64,000 nt of DNA from Nocardioides jishulii (GTDB lineage Bacteria > Actinomycetota > Actinomycetes > Propionibacteriales > Nocardioidaceae), in assembly GCF_006007965.1 (NCBI RefSeq), contig NZ_CP040748.1:3224001-3288000 (forward strand), read 5' to 3'. This document shows positions 25,911-35,076 of this stretch, piece after piece. The notes below the pieces were generated by a model that saw only the letters and a list, made by a program, of their open reading frames with translations, was not told the origin of the DNA and searched no databases. Position 1 is the stretch's first letter, and each line of letters begins with the position of its first letter. A program made the translations under genes and the position numbers.

Positions 25911-27455
25911 TCAGATGCCCAGCCGCTTGGCCTTCACCACGGCCTCGGCCCGGGTCTTGACCCGCAGCTTGCGGTAGGCCGACGCCAGCTGCGTCTTGAT
26001 TGTGTTGGGTGACAGGTACAGCTCCTCGGCCATCTGCTGGCGCGTACGCCCCTGGCGAAGCAGCCGCAGGACGGTGACCTCGGCGGGGCTGAGCTGCCCG
26101 TCGAGGGGCTCGACCACCTCCACGAGGGGGAGGTCGTGCTCCTCGACCAGTGCCGCAGCCCGCTGCAGCACCGGGTCCTGGCCCAGCGGGCTCTGCGCCA
26201 CCATGTCGAGCGTACGAGGGCTCAAGTAGCACAGCTGGGTCAGCAGCCCTCGCTCGAGGACCTGGCTCAAGGTGCCGACCAAGAGCGACCAGCCCTCGTC
26301 CTCACGGCCGGTCCCGATCAACGCCTGCGCCCGGAGCAGTCGCAGGGCGAGCGCTGCGCGGAGGTCACTGCACGAGTCGAGGTCCTCAGCGGGGTGGGAG
26401 ACCGTCAGCTCGTCCAGGAGCGAGACCGCGTAGAGGTCGCGCCGGCGAGCCAGGACCACGCGAGGGCTGGTCGAGCTGGCCTCGTCCGGCCGCGGGGGAC
26501 CGGCTGGCCGACACATGAGCCGAGCCTCGTCCAACGCGACCGCCTGCCATCCGTCCGCGCCCGCCACGGGCAGTCCCGCGGCGGCCACGTCCTCACACAG
26601 GTCAACAGCCCGGGCTCCACGCCGGGTCAGCACCAGGTGCTGCACCTGGGCATGGAGCGCCACCGACCAGAACTCCAGGTGCGCCAGGGGCGACGGCTTG
26701 CTCCTGCGCATCTCCTCGGCCCGCTCGAGCTCCAGTCCCTCGAGGCAGCAGAGGTAGTCGACCAACCACCCGGTGTCGTCGACGAGTGCCTCGACCCAGC
26801 TGTTGGTCCGCTCGATGGCCTGCGCCTGTTCCCGCCACTGACGCGCGTCTGCGACATCTCCTGCCAGCGCATGGGCCAGAGCCAGCTTGAGCGCGGCGTC
26901 GCGGGCGAGGAACGGGAAACGTACGGGGCGGCGCGGAGCGGTGGCCAGCAGCAGGGACGACCGCGACGAGCCGAGGTCGCCGGCGAGGAGGGCACTGATC
27001 CCCATCTGGAGCAACCACATGTTCGCCTCACCGTCGGTGGTGTCCACCAAGACCCCGCGCAGGGCACGCACCTCCGGCTCGCACCGTCGCAGCATCTCCA
27101 GCGACGCCACCGCCCTGCCCCGGACCCTGAGGTCACCCGCGCGTTGGCCGATGAGACCGAGCCTGTCGCGGGCGCGCTCCGGGAGACCGTGGCGGCGTCG
27201 GGGAAGCACGAGGTCGCGGACGTCGGCGCCCGTCAGCCCGGCGAGCTGCACCAGGCCGGAGCCGGCGACCCGACCGACCGCGTACTTCTCGAGCAGCCTC
27301 CGGAGGTCGGAGGGATCGAACGCGTACCAGAGCTCCAACCAGTGCTGCTCGAGCAGCTCGAAGGCGTCGTCGAGCCGGCCTGCCTCGAGGTGGTCCCCGA
27401 AGGCCAGGGCCCCGGGGGTCGGCTCGAAGGCACACGACACGTCGTCGTCCAGCAC
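25911..27455 (-). CDS. Large LuxR-family regulator (helical/TPR-like sensor plus HTH)
   Basis: A protein of about 514 residues. The last 60 residues form a GerE/LuxR helix-turn-helix (LSPAEVTVLRLLRQGRT and LSPNTIKTQLASAYRKL). The preceding 430 residues are alpha-helical repeats like the C-terminal half of MalT/LAL regulators, but no Walker A motif is present, so it lacks the STAND ATPase. I favour the GTG at 27455, with GAGGAG upstream; earlier starts run into a terminator-like hairpin. The signal is unknown. It is convergent with the Tat-protein gene. Confidence 0.82.
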   Translation of the reverse strand: MLDDDVSCAFEPTPGALAFGDHLEAGRLDDAFELLEQHWLELWYAFDPSDLRRLLEKYAVGRVAGSGLVQLAGLTGADVRDLVLPRRRHGLPERARDRLGLIGQRAGDLRVRGRAVASLEMLRRCEPEVRALRGVLVDTTDGEANMWLLQMGISALLAGDLGSSRSSLLLATAPRRPVRFPFLARDAALKLALAHALAGDVADARQWREQAQAIERTNSWVEALVDDTGWLVDYLCCLEGLELERAEEMRRSKPSPLAHLEFWSVALHAQVQHLVLTRRGARAVDLCEDVAAAGLPVAGADGWQAVALDEARLMCRPAGPPRPDEASSTSPRVVLARRRDLYAVSLLDELTVSHPAEDLDSCSDLRAALALRLLRAQALIGTGREDEGWSLLVGTLSQVLERGLLTQLCYLSPRTLDMVAQSPLGQDPVLQRAAALVEEHDLPLVEVVEPLDGQLSPAEVTVLRLLRQGRTRQQMAEELYLSPNTIKTQLASAYRKLRVKTRAEAVVKAKRLGI

Positions 27456-27534
27456 GGACCGCTCCTCGTCTGCAAGGCTGCTCAGCCCCGAGAGAACGGG
27501 CACCCTAGCAGTCGCCGTGGCGCCGCCGGACGGC

Positions 27535-27584
27535 CAACACGCCGCGTCGCCCGCCCTCGGAGAGGTGGGCCACACGGCGTGCTG
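27535..27584 (-). terminator. Probable terminator of the lipoprotein gene
   Basis: CAACACGCCG at 27535-27544 pairs with CGGCGTGCTG at 27575-27584 with one G-U, closing a GC-rich 30-base loop, directly downstream of the lipoprotein stop. Confidence 0.4.
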
Positions 27585-27597
27585 CTGCGTGCGAGCG

Positions 27598-28137
27598 TCA
27601 GCCCTGGTTCTGGATGATCGTCTCGTAGCAGTTGACGATGGCGTTCTCCATCTTCTTCTGCGAGCCGGCGTCGAGCGAGGTCTCGCCCGTGCGCATCAGC
27701 GGGACGAAGAGGCTGCGCACCTGGTCCTCGCTGATCTTGCCCTCGAGGCAGTCCATCATCCCCTCGGGCAGCGCGAGCTCGCTGTCGCCCAGCTCGGTGA
27801 TGACCCGGTCGCGCATGTCGACTCCGCAGTCGACGAAGTCGTCGAAGAGCTCGTTGGCCTCGGCCTCCGTGAGGTCGAGCTCCTCGAAGGTGAGCTGCGC
27901 GGCGTCGCGCTCGAAGTCCTCGGGGTCGTACTCGTCGGACACGCGATCGACGCCGACGCGGTCGACGAACCTCTCGGCGACGCAGTCGGCCTGCGACTTG
28001 GTCAGCGGCTGGGTCTCGGCGGACGAGAGCCCGGAGCTCATCGAGTCGACGTAGTCCTCCTCCGAGGCGCCACCACACGCGGACAGGACGAGCGCGAGGA
28101 CCGGCACCAGGGCCATCGATCGGATGCGCAGCTTCAT
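27598..28137 (-). CDS. Acidic lipoprotein
   Basis: A 179-residue exported protein with a lipobox (L-S-A-C-G-G, lipidated Cys near residue 21) after a short hydrophobic leader. The mature chain is strongly acidic and helical, with five further Cys (QADCVAERF, FVDCGVD, MMDCLEG, VNCYET) that could form disulfides. Such lipoproteins are frequent in Nocardioidaceae and Propionibacteriales; no function is known. Monocistronic with its own terminator. Confidence 0.85.
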   Translation of the reverse strand: MKLRIRSMALVPVLALVLSACGGASEEDYVDSMSSGLSSAETQPLTKSQADCVAERFVDRVGVDRVSDEYDPEDFERDAAQLTFEELDLTEAEANELFDDFVDCGVDMRDRVITELGDSELALPEGMMDCLEGKISEDQVRSLFVPLMRTGETSLDAGSQKKMENAIVNCYETIIQNQG

Positions 28138-28247
28138 TGGACGGGGCTCCCTCTCCTCGGGGCGCTGTCCGCCCCGCTCGCGACGACCCTAGAGGGTCAG
28201 GGCACCGCGAGGTAGACCGAATCCCGCCCCGCCGGACGTACGCGGCC

Positions 28248-30551
28248 TCAGCTCACGGACTGGTGACGGGCCTCTGACCGTGTCGCCATGCCGCTCTCCC
28301 GACTCGTGGACGAGGCCACCACACCGATGATCACGACGACGGCCACCGCGGCGATGCCGTAGCGCAGCACCATGTTTTCGTCGGCGCCCATCGAGAGCTG
28401 GACGATTGTGCCCGCGATGATCAGCGACACCAGGTTCATCACCTTGAGCAACGGGTTGATCGCGGGACCGGCAGTGTCCTTGAAGGGGTCACCCACGGTG
28501 TCGCCGATGACGACGGCCGCATGGGCCTCCGACCCCTTGCCGCCGTGGTGGCCGTCCTCGACCAGCTTCTTGGCGTTGTCCCACGCGCCGCCGGAGTTGG
28601 CCAGGAAGACCGCCATCAACGTGCCGGTGCCGATCGCGCCCGCCAGGAACCCGGCCAGCGCCTCGACCCCGAGGCCGAACCCGACCGCGACCGGGGCCAT
28701 CACCGCCAGTACGCCGGGCGTGACCAGCTCCCGCAGCGAGTCGCGGGTGACGATGTCGACGACCTTGCCGTACTCCGGGCGACCAGTGCCCTCCATGATG
28801 CCGGGGATCTCGCGGAACTGGCGGCGTACCTCCACCACCACGGCCCCGGCTGCGCGGGCGACGGCGTTGATCGCCAGGCCCGAGAAGAGGAAGACCACCG
28901 CACCACCGAGCAGCACGCCGACCAGGATCACGGGGCTGAAGACGGTGAAGTCGAGGGCCTCCGTCGCGCCGGACTCGGTGAAGGCGATGGAGACCGAGGT
29001 GGCGTACGACCCGAACAGCGCGGTCGCCGCCAGCACGGCGGTGGCGATCGCGATGCCCTTGGTGATGGCCTTGGTGGTGTTGCCGACCGCGTCGAGCTCG
29101 GTGAGGATCTGCGCGCCCTCCGGGGAGACGTCGCCGGACATCTCGGCGATGCCCTGGGCGTTGTCGGAGACCGGTCCGAAGGTGTCCATCGCGACGATCA
29201 CGCCCACGGTGGTGAGGAGTCCGCAGCCGGCCAGGGCCACGGCGAAGAGCGACACGGTGAGCGTCGCGCCACCCAGCAGGAAACCTCCGAAGACCGCGGC
29301 GCCGATCACCAGCGTCGTGTAGACCGCCGACTCGAAGCCGACGCTCAGGCCCGACAGGATCACGGTGGCCGCACCCGTCTCCGACGTCCGTCCGATCTCG
29401 CGGACCGGTCGGTGCTCGGTGCCGGTGTAGAAGCCGGTGAGCGTCAGGATCGCGGCGGCCATGACCACGCCGATGAGGACCGCGGCCGAGGCGATCAGGC
29501 GCGGGTCGCCCGAGGCGTCGGCCATGTCGGCGCCGGTGACGTTGTCGAACCCACCGAACGAGGAGGGGAGGAAGACGTAGGAGAGGACGACGCAGCCCAG
29601 GGCTCCGACGGCGGAGGAGATGTAGAAGGCCCGGTTGATGGTCTTCAGGCCGTTCTCCCCGGCCTTCGCCTTGGTCAGCATGATGCCGAGCACGGCCGTC
29701 AGCGCTCCGACTGCCGGGATCAGCAGCGGGTAGACGAGGCCGGCGTCGCCGAAGGCCTGCGACCCGAGGATGAGCGCGGCGACCAGCGTGACGGCGTACG
29801 ACTCGAAGAGGTCGGCGGCCATGCCGGCGCAGTCACCCACGTTGTCGCCGACGTTGTCGGCGATGGTGGCGGCGTTGCGGGGGTCGTCCTCAGGGATGTT
29901 CTGCTCGACCTTGCCGACGAGGTCGGCGCCGACGTCGGCGGCCTTGGTGAAGATGCCGCCGCCGACACGCATGAACATGGCGAGCAGGGCGGCCCCGAAC
30001 CCGAAGCCCTCCAGGACGTGGGCGGCCTCGTCACGGAAGATCAGCACGACGGAGCTGGCGCCCAGCAGGCCCAGGCCGACGGTGGCCATGCCGACGAAGG
30101 CGCCGGTGCGGAAGCCCACCGTCATGGCGGCCTCGCGGCCCTCGGTGTCGGCGGCGGCCGCGACGCGCAGGTTGGCCCGCACGGCCAGCGACATGCCGAG
30201 GTAGCCGATGGCGGACGAGAAACCGGCCCCCAGGAGGAAGAAGACGGAGCGCCCGATCCGCACGCCCATGTCGGCCGCGGGGAGGGCGAGGAGGACGAGG
30301 AAGGCGATGACCGCGAAGACAGCCAGGGTGCGGAACTGCCGAGCCAGGTAGGCGTTGGCGCCCTCCTGGACCGCCAGGGCGATCGTCTTCATGCCCTCGG
30401 TGCCTTCATGGGCCGCCAGCACCTGGGACCGGAAGAACGCCGCCATCGCGAGCGCGGCGAGCGCGATCACCAGCACGACGACCACCAGGGCAAGGTTGCC
30501 GCCCGAGAGCTCGGGGGTGGGTCCGTCGACTGCTGCAGCAAGAACCGTCAT
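28248..30551 (-). CDS. hppA: Proton-translocating inorganic pyrophosphatase, K+-independent type
   Basis: A 767-residue membrane pyrophosphatase that couples PPi hydrolysis to proton export. Active-site motifs are present: DVGADLVGKVE, the acidic Asp-rich DNVGDNVGDCAGMAADLFE and, near the C-terminus, GDTVGDPFKDTAGP. The segment GNTTKAITKG has Lys where K+-dependent enzymes have Ala, which marks the K+-independent proton pump. About sixteen hydrophobic segments fit the family. It is monocistronic, with the STAS gene upstream behind a terminator. Confidence 0.95.
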   Translation of the reverse strand: MTVLAAAVDGPTPELSGGNLALVVVVLVIALAALAMAAFFRSQVLAAHEGTEGMKTIALAVQEGANAYLARQFRTLAVFAVIAFLVLLALPAADMGVRIGRSVFFLLGAGFSSAIGYLGMSLAVRANLRVAAAADTEGREAAMTVGFRTGAFVGMATVGLGLLGASSVVLIFRDEAAHVLEGFGFGAALLAMFMRVGGGIFTKAADVGADLVGKVEQNIPEDDPRNAATIADNVGDNVGDCAGMAADLFESYAVTLVAALILGSQAFGDAGLVYPLLIPAVGALTAVLGIMLTKAKAGENGLKTINRAFYISSAVGALGCVVLSYVFLPSSFGGFDNVTGADMADASGDPRLIASAAVLIGVVMAAAILTLTGFYTGTEHRPVREIGRTSETGAATVILSGLSVGFESAVYTTLVIGAAVFGGFLLGGATLTVSLFAVALAGCGLLTTVGVIVAMDTFGPVSDNAQGIAEMSGDVSPEGAQILTELDAVGNTTKAITKGIAIATAVLAATALFGSYATSVSIAFTESGATEALDFTVFSPVILVGVLLGGAVVFLFSGLAINAVARAAGAVVVEVRRQFREIPGIMEGTGRPEYGKVVDIVTRDSLRELVTPGVLAVMAPVAVGFGLGVEALAGFLAGAIGTGTLMAVFLANSGGAWDNAKKLVEDGHHGGKGSEAHAAVVIGDTVGDPFKDTAGPAINPLLKVMNLVSLIIAGTIVQLSMGADENMVLRYGIAAVAVVVIIGVVASSTSRESGMATRSEARHQSVS

Positions 30552-30706
30552 CTGCGCCTCCGTGGCTGGGTGTCGGATGCCTCGACACTCTACGCAGGTG
30601 TGACCTACCTCACGCCAGCCCCAATTTTCACGTGGGTGCGCCTGTCAACGTGGGGAAACGTGGGGACGCCTGCGGCAGGGTCCGGAAGGGAACGGTCGGA
30701 AAATGA

Positions 30707-30739
30707 CCGCACCCGCGTACCGGGGGTACGCGGGTGCGG
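30707..30739 (-). terminator. Strong terminator after the STAS gene
   Basis: A perfect 15-bp stem (CCGCACCCGCGTACC and complement) with a three-G loop lies 46 bases beyond the stop of the anti-sigma antagonist gene and separates it from hppA. Confidence 0.75.
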
Positions 30740-30785
30740 GTGGATCGAGGAGCCAGCGTCGCCAGCAGGAGCGGTCGAGGACCAC

Positions 30786-31121
30786 TCACTGGGCCAGCGC
30801 GGTCTCCTGGTCAGGGTGGATGTCGAAGACCTTCGCGAGGCCCGTGATCCGGAAGATCTTGAGCAGACGGTCCTGCGCGCACACCAGCGACATGGACCCG
30901 TCGTGGGAGCGGACCTTCTTGAGGCCGCCGACCAGCACACCGAGACCGGTGGAGTCGAGGAACTCGACGGCGCTCAGGTCGACGACGAGGTCGTAGGCAC
31001 CTGCCGCCACGAGGTCGGTGATCGTGTCGCGCAGCTTGGGGGCCGTGTAGACGTCGATCTCGCCCCCGACGGAGATGACGGTCCGACCGCCCTTTTCCTG
31101 GGCGTCCAGCGTCAGGTCCAT
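30786..31121 (-). CDS. STAS-domain anti-sigma factor antagonist
   Basis: A 111-residue single STAS domain from the ATG at 31121, which has GGAGGAG six bases upstream. [13 protein letters not shown] opens the fold and [15 protein letters not shown] carries the Ser of the D-S-T-G-L phospho-switch. In the SpoIIAA/BldG pattern, the unphosphorylated form binds an anti-sigma kinase and frees the sigma factor. The partner kinase and sigma factor are not in the window. In BldG-like loci this gene adjoins the same helicase, as it does here. Confidence 0.93.
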   Translation of the reverse strand: MDLTLDAQEKGGRTVISVGGEIDVYTAPKLRDTITDLVAAGAYDLVVDLSAVEFLDSTGLGVLVGGLKKVRSHDGSMSLVCAQDRLLKIFRITGLAKVFDIHPDQETALAQ

Positions 31122-31247
31122 GGTGTGCTCCTCCCGGTTCGCACCCGGCCCCATGCCGAGCCACCTCTCGGGCTCGACCCGAGTGGCTTACGGCAGGCTA
31201 ACAAACGCCGAGGCAAAACCGTCGCCCCCACCAGACAGACTGGTGTC

Positions 31248-33575
31248 GTGCCCCCCACTGACCACCGCATCGCCGACGTCGTCGAGCGCCTCGCCGCCGT
31301 TCCTGGACGTGAGGAGCGGCTGCGACACCTCGAGGTGCTGCCGGCGCGCGAGGCGACGGTGGCGCCGTGGCCCGAGTGGGTCGACCCGACGGTGCGCCAC
31401 GCCTTCGAGGCGCGAGGGGTGACCGACCCGTGGCTCCACCAGGTGCTCGCCGCGGAGGCGGTCCACGCCGGCGACCACGTGGTGCTCGCGACCGGCACCG
31501 CGTCGGGCAAGTCGCTCGCCTACCAGGTGCCGGTGCTCTCCGGCATCCTCGGCGCGCGGGGGTCGCGCGACGAGCGGGGCGCCACCGCCCTCTACCTCTC
31601 CCCGACCAAGGCGCTCGCCCAGGACCAGCTCGCCGGGCTGACGGCGCTGCGCACGGGCGTACGCGTCACGACGCACGACGGCGACAGCAGCCGCGAGCAA
31701 CGCGACTGGGCGCGCGACCACGGTGAGTACCTGCTCACCAACCCCGACATGCTGCACCGCTCCCTCCTCCCCTCGCACCACCGCTGGGCGCGCTTCCTCG
31801 CCAAGCTCCAGTGGGTGGTGGTCGACGAGTGCCACCACTACCGCGGCGTCTTCGGCGCCCACGTCGCCCAGGTGCTGCGGCGTCTGAGGCGCATCGCCGC
31901 CTCGTACGGCGCGTCCCCCACCTTCGTGCTCTGCTCGGCGACGGTGGCCGAGCCCGAGGTGGCCGCCCGCCGGCTCACCGGCCTCGACCACCTGGCCCTG
32001 ACGGCCGACCACTCCCCGCGCGGACGGGTCTCGATCGGGCTGTGGGAGCCGCCGCTGACCTCGTACGCCGGTGAGAACGGCGCCCCCGTGCGCCGCGCCG
32101 CCTCCTCCGAGACCGCCGACCTGCTGGCCGACCTCGTCGCCGAGGACGTCGCCACCCTGGCGTTCGTACGCTCGCGGCGCGGCGCCGAGCAGGTCGCCGT
32201 CCGAGCGCGCGAGCTGCTCGCCGACGTGGACCCCTCCTTGCCCGGCCGGGTGGCCTCCTACCGCGGCGGCTACCTGCCGGAGGAGCGCCGTGAGCTGGAG
32301 GAGTCGCTGCGGGCCGGTCGACTCACCGGGCTGGCCGCGACCAACGCGCTCGAGCTCGGCATCGACATCTCCGGGCTCGACGCGGTGCTGATCGCCGGTT
32401 TCCCCGGCACCCGCGCCGCGCTGTGGCAGCAGGTCGGGCGGGCCGGACGCGACGGCCAGGACGCGATGGCGGTCCTGGTGGCCCGCGACGACCCCCTCGA
32501 CACCTACCTGGTCGCGCACCCGCAGGCCCTGCTCGGCGCCCCGGTGGAGGCCACGGCCTTCGACCCGGACAACCAGTACGTGCTCGCGCCGCAGCTCTGC
32601 GCCGCCGCCCATGAGATCCCGCTGACCGAGGCTGACCTCGACCTCTTCGGACCCCAGGCGCGCGCGGTGGTCGACGGGCTCGTCGCCGCCGGCCTGCTGC
32701 GCAAGCGGCCGAAGGGCTGGTTCTGGACCGACTCCTCGCGCCCCAGCGACCACACCGACATCCGCTCCACCGGCGGCGCCGCGTTCTCGCTGATGGAGGC
32801 CGAGAGCGGGCGCGTGGTCGGTACCGTCGACGCCGCATCCGTCCACAGCACCGCCCACCCCGGCGCGGTCTACGTGCACCGGGGCGAGACCTGGCTGGTG
32901 GAGGAGCTCGACCTCGACGACTGCCTGGCCGTCATCACCCGGCGCGACGTCGACTTCTCCACGTCGGCGCGCGAGACCACCGACATCACCATCGCCGCGA
33001 CCCGCGAGCGGGTCCCGTGGGGCGACTGCACGTTGCACTTCGGCGACGTCGACGTCACCAGCCAGGTCGTCTCCTACCTCGTACGCCGTCAGCCCTCCGG
33101 CGAGGTCGTCGCCGAGCACCCGCTCGACCTGCCGGCGCGCACGCTGCGTACGACGTCGGTCTGGTGGACCGTGCCGGACCACGCCCTCGAGGCCGCCGGT
33201 CTGGACGCGGTGGACCTGCCCGGTGCCGCCCACGCCGCCGAGCACTGCTCCATCGGACTGCTCCCCCTCTTCGCGACCTGCGACCGCTGGGACATCGGCG
33301 GCGTCTCCACCGCCCGCCACCCCGACACCGGGGTGCTGACCGTCTTCGTCCACGACGGCCACCCGGGCGGTGCCGGTTTCGCGGAGCGCGGGTTCCACGC
33401 CGCCCGGCGCTGGCTCACCGCGACCCGTGACGCCATCGCGGCGTGCGAGTGCTTCGAGGGCTGCCCCTCCTGCATCCAGTCGCCCAAGTGCGGCAACCAG
33501 AACAACCCGCTCGACAAGGCCGGGGCGCTGCGGTTGCTGGACGTGCTGCTCGCGGGGGCGCCACGCGAGGCGTGA
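31248..33575 (+). CDS. DEAD/DEAH-box helicase, MrfA/YprA-like (helicase/secretion neighbourhood)
   Basis: A 775-residue superfamily-2 helicase. Motifs in order: I GTASGKSLAY, II DECH (VVDECHHY), III SATV, then the second RecA domain with TNALELGIDISGLD and QQVGRAGRDGQ. A C-terminal DUF1998-type part holds a four-Cys cluster (CECFEGCPSC, PKC). This is the architecture of Bacillus MrfA, a mitomycin-damage repair helicase, and of the family named for its place beside Tad secretion genes in actinobacteria. The GTG at 31248 is chosen to fit the conserved N-terminus; no clear ribosome site precedes it. The link to DNA repair is inferred. Confidence 0.92.
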   Translation: MPPTDHRIADVVERLAAVPGREERLRHLEVLPAREATVAPWPEWVDPTVRHAFEARGVTDPWLHQVLAAEAVHAGDHVVLATGTASGKSLAYQVPVLSGILGARGSRDERGATALYLSPTKALAQDQLAGLTALRTGVRVTTHDGDSSREQRDWARDHGEYLLTNPDMLHRSLLPSHHRWARFLAKLQWVVVDECHHYRGVFGAHVAQVLRRLRRIAASYGASPTFVLCSATVAEPEVAARRLTGLDHLALTADHSPRGRVSIGLWEPPLTSYAGENGAPVRRAASSETADLLADLVAEDVATLAFVRSRRGAEQVAVRARELLADVDPSLPGRVASYRGGYLPEERRELEESLRAGRLTGLAATNALELGIDISGLDAVLIAGFPGTRAALWQQVGRAGRDGQDAMAVLVARDDPLDTYLVAHPQALLGAPVEATAFDPDNQYVLAPQLCAAAHEIPLTEADLDLFGPQARAVVDGLVAAGLLRKRPKGWFWTDSSRPSDHTDIRSTGGAAFSLMEAESGRVVGTVDAASVHSTAHPGAVYVHRGETWLVEELDLDDCLAVITRRDVDFSTSARETTDITIAATRERVPWGDCTLHFGDVDVTSQVVSYLVRRQPSGEVVAEHPLDLPARTLRTTSVWWTVPDHALEAAGLDAVDLPGAAHAAEHCSIGLLPLFATCDRWDIGGVSTARHPDTGVLTVFVHDGHPGGAGFAERGFHAARRWLTATRDAIAACECFEGCPSCIQSPKCGNQNNPLDKAGALRLLDVLLAGAPREA

Positions 33576-33647
33576 GGGCAGGGCTGTGCGGCAGCCGGAG
33601 GCGGAAACCTCTTCTCTCGGGCGCGATGAGTCAGTAGCGTCAAGAGC

Positions 33648-33926
33648 ATGGTGGCTCTCGGACTGGTGCTCATTGTGGTGGGGCTGATCGCGGTGCTCGC
33701 GGCGCTCTTCGTCTCCGAGGGGTCGGCCGAGCTGCTCGGTATGGACCTCACCGCGCTGACGATCTTCCTGGTCGGCCTGGGCGCCGGGATCTGCCTGCTC
33801 TGGGGCTTCGTGATCCTCAAGTGGGGCACGCGTCGCAGCATCGCCGCTCGCAAGGAGCGCCACGAGCTGCGCCGCCAAGGTGGCCAGCCCGCGACGCCGC
33901 CGACCAGCCCCGACGTGGGCCCCTGA
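33648..33926 (+). CDS. Two-helix membrane protein
   Basis: A 92-residue protein with helices at about residues 3-22 and 36-58 and a basic cytoplasmic tail rich in Arg/Lys/Glu, then a proline-rich end. It follows the helicase by 72 bases on the same strand and is convergent with the Tad operon. Function unknown. Confidence 0.7.
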   Translation: MVALGLVLIVVGLIAVLAALFVSEGSAELLGMDLTALTIFLVGLGAGICLLWGFVILKWGTRRSIAARKERHELRRQGGQPATPPTSPDVGP

Positions 33927-34011
33927 CGCTGCTGGCTCCCGACCCCCAGTCGGTCCCCACCGATCCCCAGCCGGGCCACTCAACCCCAGGTCCCTGGGTC
34001 GCGGTCGCCAC

Positions 34012-34365
34012 TCATGCCGGCCCCGCCTCCGCCTGGCCGAGCAGCTCGTCGTCGAAACCGCCCCATGCGGGGCCGCGTACGCCGGCGACCACGCGCACCC
34101 GCCGATCGGTGACGCGGCAGCGTACGAGCCGGGCACCGTTGAGCGCAGCCACCTCCTCCGCGCGCCCGCAGCCGTCCTCTCCCTTCTGCAGCGCGGACGC
34201 ACCCGCCAGGGCCGCCAGGTCGGCGGCTGCCTGGGCCTTGCGGTGGGCGTGCAGCAGCCCCACGCACGCAGCCATGACCACGGCGAGGGTCAGCAGGACG
34301 GTGGCCGCGGTCAGCACCAGGATGGTGCCGGCCCCGCGCTCGCCCGCGCGCTGGTCGCGGGTCAT
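34012..34365 (-). CDS. TadE-like exported protein (helicase/secretion neighbourhood)
   Basis: A 117-residue protein. The start RDQRAGERGAGTILVL is a prepilin/TadE-type sequence, a G followed by a hydrophobic helix; after it come AQAAADLAALAGA and a Cys pair (GCGRA, RCRV). Pseudopilin-like proteins of this group are secretion-apparatus parts. The ATG overlaps the preceding tadE stop by 4 bases, making it the last gene of the operon. Confidence 0.85.
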   Translation of the reverse strand: MTRDQRAGERGAGTILVLTAATVLLTLAVVMAACVGLLHAHRKAQAAADLAALAGASALQKGEDGCGRAEEVAALNGARLVRCRVTDRRVRVVAGVRGPAWGGFDDELLGQAEAGPA

Positions 34366-34718
34366 GGGGCACCCTCCAGCACGGCGACGGCCTCGGCGTC
34401 GATCGGCACGGCCGGCAAGGACGCGAAGAGGCCACCCGGTCCGCGCACCCGGGCGGTGACCCGGACGCGTACATGACCGCCCTCGTGGGCGACGGCCACG
34501 CGGGCCGAGGTGGGGGCGATCCGCTCCCCCACCTCGACCGCGTCGGCGACCGCGTCGCCGCGGGCGACCGCCCGCGCGGTCTCGCGCGCCGCGTCGACGG
34601 CCCTCACCTGGGCGGTGCCCGCGGAGAGCAGCCACACCAGCCCCACGGTCAGCGCCCCGAGCAGCGGCAGCCCCAGGGCGATCTCGGCGGTGACCGCGCC
34701 ATGCTCCCCGCGCCTCAT
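34362..34718 (-). CDS. tadE: TadE-family pseudopilin
   Basis: A 118-residue protein. HGAVTAEIALGLPLLGALTVG is the TadE leader: charged start, Gly, Glu five residues into the helix region. The outer domain (VRAVDAARETARAVARGD onward) is the usual TadE amphipathic helix and beta stretch. It probably serves as a minor pilin of the Tad apparatus. It overlaps both neighbours by 4 bases. Confidence 0.88.
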   Translation of the reverse strand: MRRGEHGAVTAEIALGLPLLGALTVGLVWLLSAGTAQVRAVDAARETARAVARGDAVADAVEVGERIAPTSARVAVAHEGGHVRVRVTARVRGPGGLFASLPAVPIDAEAVAVLEGAP

Positions 34719-34951
34719 CCCAGACCCAGCAGCGAGAGCACGTGGTCGAAGAGCGTCTTCAGCAGCTTGTCGCCGAAGCCACCGGTGAGCATGGCGAAGA
34801 GGAGACCGGCGAAGCCTGCTCCGGCCGCCGTTCCGACGGCGTACTCCGCCGTGGTGATGCCCTCCTCGGAGCTGCGCGGCCCCTCGACCTGCGCCCGCCC
34901 GACCTGCGCCCGCCCGACTGGCCCTGCGTCGCGGTCATGCTGTCCTGCCAT
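34715..34951 (-). CDS. Flp-type small pilin (DUF4244)
   Basis: A 78-residue protein with an AGGAGG site before the ATG at 34951. After a variable charged start, SSEEGITTAEYAVGTAAGAGFAG gives the pilin-like cleavage site and hydrophobic helix, and LLKTLFDHVLSLLGLG ends it. The start segment repeats V-G-R-A-Q. This is the major-subunit candidate of the locus. The 125-base gap upstream to the tadC stop suggests an added ribosome site for higher translation, as befits a pilin. Confidence 0.88.
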   Translation of the reverse strand: MAGQHDRDAGPVGRAQVGRAQVEGPRSSEEGITTAEYAVGTAAGAGFAGLLFAMLTGGFGDKLLKTLFDHVLSLLGLG

Positions 34952-35076
34952 CGTTGCCTCCTTGGTGTTGCGGCCGCGTGTTCGGCCCTTCTCCACCTTC
35001 GCCACCGCGGAGCACCCCTGCTGGCGCTCATCCACTGCTCGCGGGCCGCGTCCGTGGTGTGCACGACTCACGGCGC

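Noticed and set aside
28521..31247. Very long open plus-strand frame upstream of the helicase
   Set aside because: It is antisense to hppA and the STAS gene and arises from high GC lowering stop frequency; the helicase motifs begin only after 31248.
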